From the NCBI GenBank assembly GCA_019426215.1, contig CM033391.1:20200708-20264707 (forward strand): a DNA stretch of 64,000 nucleotides. The letters are read 5' to 3'. This stretch comes from Buddleja alternifolia. Taxonomy: Eukaryota > Streptophyta > Magnoliopsida > Lamiales > Scrophulariaceae. The notes beneath the pieces are model-generated. The model saw nothing but the letters and a program-made list of their open reading frames with translations. It was not told the origin of the DNA and did no database searches. Shown piece by piece: positions 55,005 to 64,000 of the stretch (position 1 is its first letter; every line of letters starts with the position of its first letter). The position numbers and the translations under genes are program-made.

Positions 55005-56647
55005 ACACCCCCAAACTTATCAATTGCTCGACCTCGAGCAATAAGAGCTATAAGGCAAGACCAACATCATTCAATGGGAGAAAACAAAACAACTAACTAA
55101 CTCACTTTCGTGGAGTAAACGATTGCACTTAGCGGGTGCAACAAGCCTTTAAACCTTTGAGTTACCTCAAAGGACGAGTTATAGTCTCGTGAGGGTTTGC
55201 ATAAGATATACCCACAAAATCTAGCAAATTTTCAATCCCAACCGAATCAACACATCTCAATATGATCAACAAGAATGAATGGCATAAAATCAACCTTTTA
55301 AAGTTCACAAATATATATATATACATATCAACTACTTTTGCTCATGTGACACCAATACTTGAAAAGACTCTCTAGGGTGTAGTGAAAAATAAATCTAAGG
55401 TATTATAGTCGAGAGGCATCCTTACCAAATTTTGGACATTAATCCCATATCTATCAACTTTCGATCAAACGCAAAGCACAAGAATTATAGAAAATCTCAT
55501 AGCCATTTAAATTTCATTATCTCAAATATTTAACTTTCAATTCATATGAAATTTCCATTGAAACTTCATTAAGGCTAGATCATGTGCAATGTTTTATTCC
55601 ATTAGGCTTTCTATGACACCCATGTAGCAAGCTTTAGACCAATGACTCCCAAACTAGATAGTTTTGGGGCATTAAGTGTACAGACACTCCTAAGGATTTA
55701 ATCACTCGAGTATCAAAGGCCACGAAATAAAACTAGATCTTTTAAACAATTCACTTCTTTTGGCTTGAGCATAGCTCAAATTAGCATAATAGTACAGTAT
55801 ATAGGTATGAAACTTTTCACCTCCGGTACGTATTAGCCTGACCACTTTTGGTCATACCAAAATTCAACCTTTTCAATTCATTGTTAGCATATAAAATTAC
55901 TACTCAACTTATAACTTTATGAGAAATCTAAGTTAATATTTCTGGGAATAATTCCTTAAGTGTCTCAAGATGGTTATCCTCTCAACTCCTCTACCTTCGA
56001 TTTAAGTGCATTGTGAATCATCTAAAGAATCAATTCTAGTCTAAGGTCTCCACGAGCAATTTCAAAGATATATATTCCATTAAATTCAAATTATTTCAAG
56101 AATTCATGCCATTTTCCCAAGTCAATCAATTTCAATGCATCAATTGGAAGGACTAAAAATTTTTCATGCTTGATTTTCTCAACAAAGATGCATATAAACA
56201 TGATATCAAACAAACTTTCCCCAAATTCAAGTTAAAAATTAGGATTGCATTTTCAATATTCAAAATAGATACTCTTCTACCCCCAAACTTAAATCCAACA
56301 TTGTCCCCAATGTTGTTACAACATGCATACACAAAGGTAAAAGAACACTTACAACCAAGGATGTTGAAAAACATCCTTAAACTTCCAATACATAATCCTA
56401 TAGCTTCTCCTCCTCTCGAGTAAAATGAGCATGGTCCAAATTTGCATCATATCTAACACTTCAACTTTTCAAACCATCAAGCATAAGAAAACATACATGC
56501 CAAAAGTGCATGTTTGAACACAACATAAAGAAACAAACTAAACTAAACAAAAACAAAATCAAAAAGAAAAACAAACTTACAAACTTGGGTTGCCTCCCAA
56601 GAAGCGCTAGTTTAGAGTCGGTAGCTCGACTTTGTGCTCTTTGAGGT
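55005..56647 (-). other. 3' non-coding region of the Athila derivative
   Basis: No coding signal. Corresponds to 41461-43126 of the first Athila: it shares the post-pol block, the GGGGACAATGTT-type block next to a short G run, and the polypurine tract ending beside 55004. Confidence 0.7.
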
Positions 56648-57550
56648 TCAAATAGGTGGTCCATTTAACACGACCAAATCCTTGTCATGCCTCCTTTTAG
56701 CTCCATGGTCTACTTGCTTCCACTCATATTGCGGGATTTTGCAATAAGCCCTTTGTATTGGATGAGTCTTTTCAATCTTACAAGCACGGCGATGGGGTGG
56801 AATGTATTTCATGCATAAATCTTCTTTTCCCTCTTTGTTGTGTTTATCATAGGGAATCTCATCCTGCAACTCGAGTGTGCCCTTAGCCTTGCCATTTGCA
56901 CATTTCTCATCAAGAGAAGGGTTAATAACATCGATATTGGAACAAGTAAGATCATCCATAGATGGTTTCCTGTTATTTGAAGCATCAAATATCACTTTTA
57001 CATCTCCTACCCTCAATGATAACTTACCTTTTCCCATGTCGATCTTGGCATTGCTAGTGACTAGGAAAGGTCTTCCTAGAATCAAGGGCATCTCAACATC
57101 TTCCTCCATATCAAGGACCACAAAGTCAACCCGGAAAAAGAATTTGTCAACTTGTACAATAACATCTTCTATTATCCCCTTTGGTCTCTTAATTGATCCA
57201 TCGGCGAGTTGGAGGCTCATTGATGTCGGTTTGGGATTTCCAAGGCCCAACTTCTTGAAGAGAGAATACGGGAGGAGATTGATACTTGCTCCCGTATCGC
57301 AAATAACCTTTTCAAAAGTAAGAGGGCCAATGGTGCACGGAATGGTGAGCCTCCCCGGGTCCTCACAAAGAGTCGCCACAATCCTACGGAAAATCTGATC
57401 CATATCCTTCTTTTTCGTTTTTTGTGCATTTGGAAATGGAAGACGAACCTCGATGGGATGATGCGTTGGAGTTGAAGGGCCAGCTGTGGAGGATACAGAA
57501 TGTGGCGCTTGGGCGTGACAATCGGCACCTTGGCGCAGCGACAAGGGCAC
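56648..57550 (-). pseudogene. Athila-type aspartic protease (C-terminal part of gag-pro)
   Basis: An open frame of 300 codons in which the retropepsin-like active site is intact: VICDTGASINLLPYSLFKKL, then VDFVVLDMEEDVEMPLILGR and PFLVTSNAKIDM, the second conserved block (ILGRPF). It is a frame apart from gag upstream, with the shift in the linker near 57550, so normal gag-protease fusion is broken unless the shift is programmed. The residues after the protease (NRKPSMDDL ... KYIPPHRRACKIEKTHPIQR) end at a TAA where RT would begin in full Athila elements. No RT motif follows. Confidence 0.85.
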
Positions 57551-58845
57551 CTGGCATGGATGGATGGGCGCTCGGGCGCATCAGTGCGAACATTATCACC
57601 TTTTACCTGTTCGCCACTTCTCAAGGTAATTGCATAGCATTGCTCTTTCGGGTTCTTTTCCGTGTCACTTGGTAAAGTTCCCGGGGCTCTCTCGCTGATT
57701 GTCTTTGCCATTTGACCCATTTGTGTCTTCAAATCCTTCATATCCATCATTAAATCCTTCATCATAGTACGGAGTTCGTTGATTGCTGAATCCGATTTCT
57801 TTATTTCCTCATCAAGACGTTCATCGGTTGTAGGAGGCCTAACTTGCCTTTGTACATGAGGATTACCTTGCCTTTGAGCTTGGTTATTGTTGAATGGGGG
57901 CCTTGGTGCTTGATAGACGCCGGGATGGGCATTTTGTGCCGGATTGGGCCTCCTTGGAAAATTTTCAGGCACATGGAAGTTCAATTGAGGTCGATTGGCA
58001 TTTCCAACATAGTTTACATTGCCAACCATTGTTTCCAAAGCAACTTCTTCGCCCAACTCTTGAACACAAGCAATCTTTTTAGTGGGTGTGATTTCTTCAT
58101 CATCGGGATAGAGTTCATCTTCCCGGGCTAATTGCTCAATCTTGTCCCACACACTTTGGCAATCGAGCCCAAGGAGATCACCACCAGCGCCGGCATTGAG
58201 CCTATTTCGGATGCGCGAACGGACTCCATCATGGAATCGTAATACTTGCTCGCTCAATCTTAGATTGTGATCCGGACATTTTCGGAGCATGTTTTTATAT
58301 CTAGCCCATGCCTCGGCTAAGGACTCATGATTCCCCTACTTAAACTCCTTAATGTTGCTCCTTAGCTCATTGATTTTGGAGGGTGGAAAGAATTTGCTCA
58401 AAAAGGCATCGACCAATTGTCCCCATGTTGTGATGGATTGGGGTGGTAGAGATTTGTACCACATGGTCGCCCTTTCCTTTAATGAGAAGTGGAAGACTCT
58501 TAGATGAATTGCATCGAGATCCCGTGGATGAAATTGGGTAGTCATGAGAGTATCGTCTAAAGTCTCCAAATGCTCATGAGGTGATTCATGGGGCTCTCCA
58601 TAGAAGGGTTCGCTTTGCACCATGCTAAAGATGTGTGACGGAATGTGATAATTTGGTGCAAAGAAATTTGGAAATATTACGGGCCCCGGTATGGTGTGGA
58701 CCCTTGGAGGTAGACTTTCTCGGACCGATGGAAGTCTTTGAGGAGGTGTCGGTTGCATAGCTTGGAATAGATTTTGCAACCATTCCCTGTTTTCCGGGAG
58801 ATTTATGTCGGGAAAATTCCCATTTGGATTTAGATTGTCGGCCAT
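57217..58845 (-). pseudogene. Athila-type gag with one nonsense codon
   Basis: The ATG at 58845 opens the gag core (FSLKERATMWYKSLPPQSIT, WGQLVDAFLSKFFPPSKINE). An in-frame TAG at 58336-58338, where GNHESLAEAWARYKNMLRK follows, interrupts it; a CAG-to-TAG change is the simplest cause. The same frame continues to about 57551 with a coiled coil (NELRTMMKDLMMDMKDLKTQ) and the Athila linker motif CYAITLRSGEQV. The gag assembles the particle. With one stop codon it is close to functional. Confidence 0.87.
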
Positions 58846-59064
58846 TTCTCGAGCGCATCTACTAGATCATAGAACACGCTCTATCTCCGGCTCAAAATTG
58901 TATAGAGGCTCGTTAGAAGAGCGGGTCATGCACCACAAATTACACCTAACAATTAAACACAAAAAACAAAATTAGAATAATAAAATAAAAGAAAGGTTAG
59001 AAATAAACGAAGAACTAAGAATTAGGAAAATTTAAACGAAAAATCAAAAACTAAAATGAACAAG

Positions 59065-59082
59065 TCCCCGGCAACGGCGCCA
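59065..59082 (-). other. tRNA-Asp primer-binding site
   Basis: The minus strand reads TGGCGCCGTTGCCGGGGA, six bases inside the 5' LTR, the usual Athila/Tat primer site. Confidence 0.85.
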
Positions 59083-59088
59083 AAAACT

Positions 59089-61005
59089 TGACACGCTAAA
59101 AGCTAACGTGCTATTGTAGCAAGTGCACTAGTCGTGTGTAGTAATAAGTGTGCACGAAAAGTCCGGGTTGTCGAACCACGGAGACTTGAATTCTAGTTTA
59201 AGATTTGTAATGAAGTGAATAAACAAAGTAAGAATAAATTCAAATAAAATTTGTAAAGAACAAGAACAAAGATGAGCAAGTGATTTAAAACCAATTATAA
59301 AGGGAGACTAAGGCACATGCTAGGTTCAAATTGATCAAATATACTTATAAAGGTTCTTGTTGAAGGATTACACTTATATTGTTATGGTGAGAGCTCCGAG
59401 GGTAGAGAATAACCGATGTCTCGCGTATAAACTCCTATGCTTAGATCGTGATTTCCCAAATATTCCTATCCGGAAATCTAACCACTAAACATGCATTAAC
59501 GTACTAGAGTTCACTCGATTAGAATCGAACAACTTCACCCGGGAATCTTTACCTATGTCTAGGGCAATTCCTCATTAGTTGCGGGTCATGATGTGAATTC
59601 TTGCACCCTAAGTTAATTTTCTCCCGAAATATCAACCTAGGCATAAGATTCTAACATATAGTGATCAAGTATATGCAAGATAGGTAAAAACACAAATTCA
59701 CATCACATAACAATATAAGTATAACCTCAACAATCATCTATTATAAGCATATATCACAATTTGACCTTACATGGCCTTAGTCTTATGAATTTAGTTCATG
59801 ATAGATATTATGAAAAACAATAATGAATAAATACACATGTTCATAGACATGAATGAAATGAAAAGGCTATAAAAACTCCCTCTAATGTGATAGATGATGG
59901 CCCCTTGATTGGAACTTCAATTCCTAGCTTTCTCCTCTTAGAATGATGAAGAATGGTGATGAATGAAGCTTGAGGACCTGTTCCTCCTCCTCCTCTCCTC
60001 CAAGAATCTGAAATTGATAGTGAATGATGAAGAGTATGGGTTCCCCCTCCTTTTATAGCCAAAAATTCCACTAAAGTATGCATTAAGAATTCCCATTAAA
60101 GTTCCCCAATGAGAATTCCACCTAAGGTGATGCTTAAAGTTTGGCTTTTAAGATTCCAACCAGCTAAAAAATGTTGAACTTTCGGCCATTAAGAATTCCA
60201 CCAAGCCTAACCATGTGAAAACTTCAACAAAACACATGCATGCTGCCATTTTCTTGCTTTCCAGCGCAGTCTTAGTATTTTCCTCATAAACTTCTCCACA
60301 CATCTCCAAATTGGATGATTCAAGTCCACATGTTCAGATAAAACGTAGATCTACAACTTTGAATAAGGACATTTTGTCCAATTCGGTCTCTAAGTATACC
60401 TAAATTACGTTTCAACATGGAGGTTGTTTCTGATTTGGCGCCCATAAAGTAAATCTACCAAGAAACACACTTATGACAACCCCTCAACACATGTGATGAA
60501 TTATGGCCAAAAGTGATTCTTACTCATCATATAATGCTGGAATTTAGGCTGAAAAAGGAGTAACATTCGGACTATCCATGCCTAGGCATGACTAGGAGGG
60601 CGTTGGGGCGTATCCTGGCACATGTACTTCTCTGTTCGGCGCAGCAATCGTATTTCCTTCACAATTATCTCTATAGACCTCCGATTTGGATGTTTCAAGT
60701 TCCCATTTGAAGCTAAGACATTAATCTAAAACTTTGTAGAAGGAAACTTTGTCTAAGTCGGTCTCGAAATGTACGAAATTATCGCTCGAATTTGGTAGGA
60801 GATGCATAAACCGCCTAGGTGTTGAAAAACATGCTTGAACTTGTTTTGTACATCGTTTTTCTTCCCTTTTCTTCATGTATTCTCATTTATTACCTGTATT
60901 CACTTAACACACCTATTAAATGCAAATGTGACATGATTTAAGCAATAAGTGAATCCAAATCATAAGAATTACGGTCTTAAAAACACGTAAAAACACCTCT
61001 TATCA
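59089..61005 (-). repeat. 5' LTR of the Athila derivative
   Basis: 1,917 bp, nearly identical to 53087-55004. TATA box GGCTATAAAAGG on the minus strand at 60049-60060. Confidence 0.95.
60049..60060 (-). promoter_or_regulatory. TATA box of the Athila derivative 5' LTR
   Basis: GGCTATAAAAGG on the minus strand, the best promoter match in the LTR. The same site is in the other LTR (about 54048-54059). Confidence 0.55.
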
Positions 61006-61069
61006 AAAAACATTTGGAAATGATGGGACTAAAGTACAAGGGCAACTGGCTCTAGGTCAAGTGGGAGAT
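61006..61069 (+). pseudogene. End of Copia 2 pol after the nested insertion
   Basis: Opens with the second TSD copy (AAAAA), then reads HLEMMGLKYKGNWL, a stop and a purine tract GTGGGAGAT directly before the 3' LTR. Confidence 0.85.
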
Positions 61070-62905
61070 TGATAGTGTTAGATGCCCGGCGAGCCAATTG
61101 TTTTGGGCTCAACCAATTAAATGTAAACATTGTGATAGTCATGTTTTAAATATATTAAATCTTTTATTAAATGGTATACTTCTTTATTGTTATAACTATT
61201 AATAGTATAGATAAAGATCTCATGGATTACATATGGTTAGGGGAGGCGATCAGGGAAAACATATGGAATGCTCTCAAAGACCGTAATCATAAATATTGTT
61301 CCAAGTCATAGAGGTTGTGAGATGTGGGATATCACTGGCCTCGTCAAGACTTGTTCATACATATAACTCTTTCGAGAGGTCAACACGTTCCATTGTCGAT
61401 GCCTTGAATGGCAATACGTGTATGGAGATTCATACTGGATTATGGAATTGAACGGCCCCACTTAAGTACTCCTATTTGGTGCTGTCAAATATGGAGTCCT
61501 TGAGTTTCGTAGTGTGAGATTAATCCTTAGACCTAAGATGTCATTTGGAAAGGGCACTACCCACTATGCTTTGATATGCATGTGCACTCCAGGAGAGTCA
61601 TACGGCGTGTATGTTGGGTATAGTCTGGTAGTGCAGTGGAACAAATGGCAGTCGGACAGGGATTCATCCAGGGTCAAGAGTACCCGGTATTTCCTATGTT
61701 GTTGCGAAAATCTAAATGATCGTGAAAAGCCTTTGATCAAAGCAATTGTTTTCTAAGAGGGATTGGTGATCCCGGATTGGAAGACTGGATCATTAGATGT
61801 CACAACACAATCATAGTTTCCAAGGTTACTAGGGTTCTACCGTCACCATACCCTAGACCATGGACGGGAAATTGATGAAGGATTCCACTCACATGACGAT
61901 CATAACTCGGATAGGTTATTTGCTTTTCATCGTTGACATCTAGGTAGTCGTGGCGACATTGCTAGACATCGAACCATGACCAATAGATTCCTTGGATTAA
62001 TTTGGTGAAATTAATTCAAGGACTGGTTAGTTATATAGAATAATTAATCTAGCCTGTGGGGGTTTATTGCTAGCTTGACAACGAGCCTGGGGGTCACACA
62101 TATAACTTAGTGTAGTACCTATTGGCTAATTAATTCTTTGAGAATTATGGTGGGATTAATTAATTGGATTTAATTAATCAAAGGAAAAAGGAGTTTATTT
62201 AACTTGTTAATTAATAGTCCTATAATTTAATATTAGGATATTAAATTGGGAAAGACTAATTAATTAATTAGGGGAAAGAAAATAAAATAATATATATGTA
62301 AATATACATAGTGCACGTGGGGCGTGTGAATTGTGTATATGTGGATTTGGTGGAAAGATTTATCTTGCCCACCAAGTTTGTTAGATATATATATATATAT
62401 AGTAATTAATATTCTATAAATATATTTATTAGGATCTTTAATAGGTTAAAGTAACTAATTAATAAGGAAGAATCCTATTAGATATATGTTAGGATATTAT
62501 TAGATATGGTAATCTCTAGTTAGTTGGAAAGGAGTCCAACTATTTTTGGAGAGAGAATAAAAGAAAAGAGATAATGTCATATATATATTCGAACGCCTCT
62601 CTCCTAATTTTTAGGGAGAGGGAGGCATGTGATACACCTTTACCCTAGGTGAACTCTATATATATGTTTGTATTTCACCTCTTTTTTAGGGTACAAACTA
62701 ATGAATGAATGGAAAAAGTGATTTTGAGTTAGTTTTTGAAAAGAAAAATATTTTTTGAGAAAAACACTTTTTTATTATTCTCTCCCAACATTTTCTTTCA
62801 CTTTAATTCTTCAAACTCATGTGTTGAGTGCGAAGAACACTTAAATAATTCCAAATTCTTTTTCCTAAAAAGCCAAGATTCGATATTGTCCTTGCTAGCA
62901 TTGGT
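61070..62905 (+). repeat. 3' LTR of Copia 2
   Basis: Starts TGATAGTGTTAGATGCCCGG and runs parallel to 46055-47865 with many substitutions and indels (for example an extra ~60 bp near 62585-62650). It stops matching after GCTAGCATTGGT. Confidence 0.85.
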
Positions 62906-63126
62906 GGAGATAATTGAGAGTACAAGCTAGGTTGTGGATACATCTCAGAGGCGCAACGCTTGGGGCGCTAGGGCAAACCAATTCGAAAATTGTAGCAGGG
63001 AGTAGCTTAAAAAGACGTTGCTGCTTTGAGGTTTACAAGAGGTAAACATGTGTAAACTAATCTCTAGGATAGTTTTAGAATACGATGGTACAATGTCGAC
63101 CTAGCCCTAATTTTGGGGATTCTGCT
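62906..63126. other. Gypsy 2 linker sequence, no intact frame
   Basis: Between the Copia 2 LTR and the readable protease-linker frame of Gypsy 2. No ORF of note. Confidence 0.45.
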
Positions 63127-63973
63127 TTATTTTTTAAAATTATATGTATTACGCTGCGCCGGTATCCCCGGCGGTTGTACTGATTCCAATAAAAGGAAAC
63201 ATACCAAGTCACCTTCAAGTGCAGACCCCAGGGTAGCGCCGACCTTGGTGGATTTCTCTGGATTACCTGGTACTAACTGTACCGTCTTCAGGCTTTCAAC
63301 TGTCTCTCCACGGTTGTTGCTATCGTCTTTCAAGATCTTACTTGGTTTGCCTTCCACGTGGGCCACCATGTCAATTTCTATTAATTCACTCCCGATGTCT
63401 GGCTCCGAGTCACTCCGCTTCCTTTTGAGTGAGGCAAGGGCATTGGAACAATATTCTCTAGTCAGTCGTTTGTCCCCTACGACTTCTCCTATTCCGCTGG
63501 GAGTTGGGAACTTAACCTTCAAGTAGAAAGTAGAGATAGTAGCTTGGAAGAGGTTCAAGCTTGGCCTCCCCAGTATAACATTATACTTGGAGGGGGCTTT
63601 AACCACTAGAAATTTCACCTCCTTGGTCACACGTTTAGGGAACGTACCAAAAGATAGCGGCAGGGTCACCTCCTCCCAGTGCATCTACCGATTCGCCAGT
63701 GAAGCCGATGAGTTGGGTTTTAACCGCTTGGACTTTGGCTCCATCACTAGACAACAATGTGAAGGTGTCGAAGAAGATGATATCTGCAGAGCTCCCACTA
63801 TCAATGAGAACTTTGCATACCCAGGAATCTGCGATGGTGACTGAGACCACTAAAGCTTCGTTTTTAGAGGGGATTCGGCTTTTCAAATCCCGAGCTCCGA
63901 ACATAATGCTTTGTGTTTCAGGCTCCATATGATTGCTATGCTTACCTGAGTCAGTGGCTACCGCCAGAGGCAT
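63127..63973 (-). pseudogene. Gypsy 2 gag-end and aspartic protease (right piece of a split element)
   Basis: Minus strand. From 63973: HMEPETQSIMFGARDL, then the protease active site VCKVLIDSGSSADIIFFDTF and QLIGFTGESVDALG. A frameshift near 63680 leads to the frame 63684-63127 (EEVTLPLSFGTFPKRVTKEV, FLVVKAPSKYNVILGRPSLN with the second protease motif, then a polar linker of the kind that precedes RT). The RT follows on the far side of Copia 2, at 46035 and downward. The gag lies beyond the right edge of the window. Confidence 0.88.
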
Positions 63974-64000
63974 ATGATGAGTAATTACATATACCCTTTT

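Larger units (their letters stand above)
53087..61005 (-). mobile_element. Non-autonomous Athila derivative (gag-protease only), recent
   Basis: Complete 7,919-bp element: LTRs 53087-55004 and 59089-61005 (1,918 and 1,917 bp) with about fifteen differences by eye, 5-bp TSD AAAAA, PBS complementary to tRNA-Asp (TGGCGCCGTTGCCGGGGA, complement of 59065-59082) and polypurine tract (minus AGTTTGGGGGTGT, next to 55004). Between them lie only gag and the aspartic protease. RT, RNase H and integrase are absent, and the protease frame leads directly to the conserved post-pol block GGTTGCCTCCCAAGAAGCGC (plus strand, 56587-56606). It resembles the gag-only terminal-repeat retrotransposons (TR-GAG) described in angiosperms and would need a helper. 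Confidence 0.93.
46055..62905 (+). mobile_element. Ty1/Copia retrotransposon 2, carrying a nested Athila derivative
   Basis: Plus-strand Copia with a 5' LTR (46055-47883), PBS TGGTATCGGAGCC (47885-47897), long leader, degenerate gag-pol, purine tract (GTGGGAGAT, 61061-61069) and 3' LTR (61070-62905). It is interrupted at 53086 by an 7.9-kb Athila derivative; without it the element is about 8.9 kb. The LTRs differ clearly more than those of the nested insert, which fits an older insertion. The 3' LTR lacks the last ~18 bases of the 5' LTR, and no TSD is seen. Confidence 0.9.

Noticed and set aside
53840..60083. An 80-codon frame present in both LTRs (53840-54082 and 59841-60083)
   Set aside because: LTR DNA duplicated by retrotransposition; the frame overlaps the TATA region and its changes are not conservative.

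Overview
The window is nuclear DNA of a flowering plant, probably a eudicot (inference). It is AT-rich, has GT-AG introns and A/T microsatellites, and is built almost wholly of plant transposons: Mutator-like elements (MULEs), Ty1/Copia, and Ty3/Gypsy of the Tat and Athila types. The only host-type gene seen is a tetraspanin first exon at 1053-1550 on the minus strand. Everything from 3865 onward is transposon-derived or featureless.

Region A (3865-24182) is one giant MULE of 20,318 bp. Its ends are set by a 9-bp target-site duplication, GAGAACGAG, and weak ~50-bp terminal inverted repeats. It has a decayed mudrA-type transposase on the left (plus strand) and a convergent DUF1985-ULP1 (SUMO-protease-like) pseudogene on the right (minus strand), the layout of KAONASHI-type MULEs. 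Between them lie a nearly full-length three-exon F-box/LRR/FBD pseudogene and a 208-bp tandem repeat that occurs in opposite orientations behind the two genes. A second MULE of 6,248 bp (8335-14582; 101-bp inverted repeats; TSD TTATTAGTT) has jumped into the 208-bp array. It encodes a six-exon transposase with only one nonsense codon and one 1-nt frameshift that I can see, plus a small GRF-zinc-finger ORF.

Region B (24183-38650) holds an LTR remnant with a tRNA-Met primer site, a 5.1-kb Copia element on the minus strand with both LTRs (26785-31911), and a degenerate plus-strand Tat-type Gypsy (31912-38650). The Gypsy lost its protease and RT core and carries three different minisatellites.

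Region C (38651-64000) is a nest. A 5'-truncated Athila element with its 3' LTR (38651-44488) abuts a minus-strand Gypsy. That Gypsy is split by a Copia element (46055-62905), which is in turn split near the end of pol by a young non-autonomous Athila derivative (53087-61005). The youngest element has ~1.9-kb LTRs with about fifteen differences by eye, TSD AAAAA, and gag-protease but no RT or integrase.

No gene set here forms a host pathway. The coherent units are the transposons, and the order of nesting gives their relative ages. Most coding regions are pseudogenes, and several lesions (TAG stops, Cys-to-Tyr changes) are what C-to-T decay of methylated DNA would leave.
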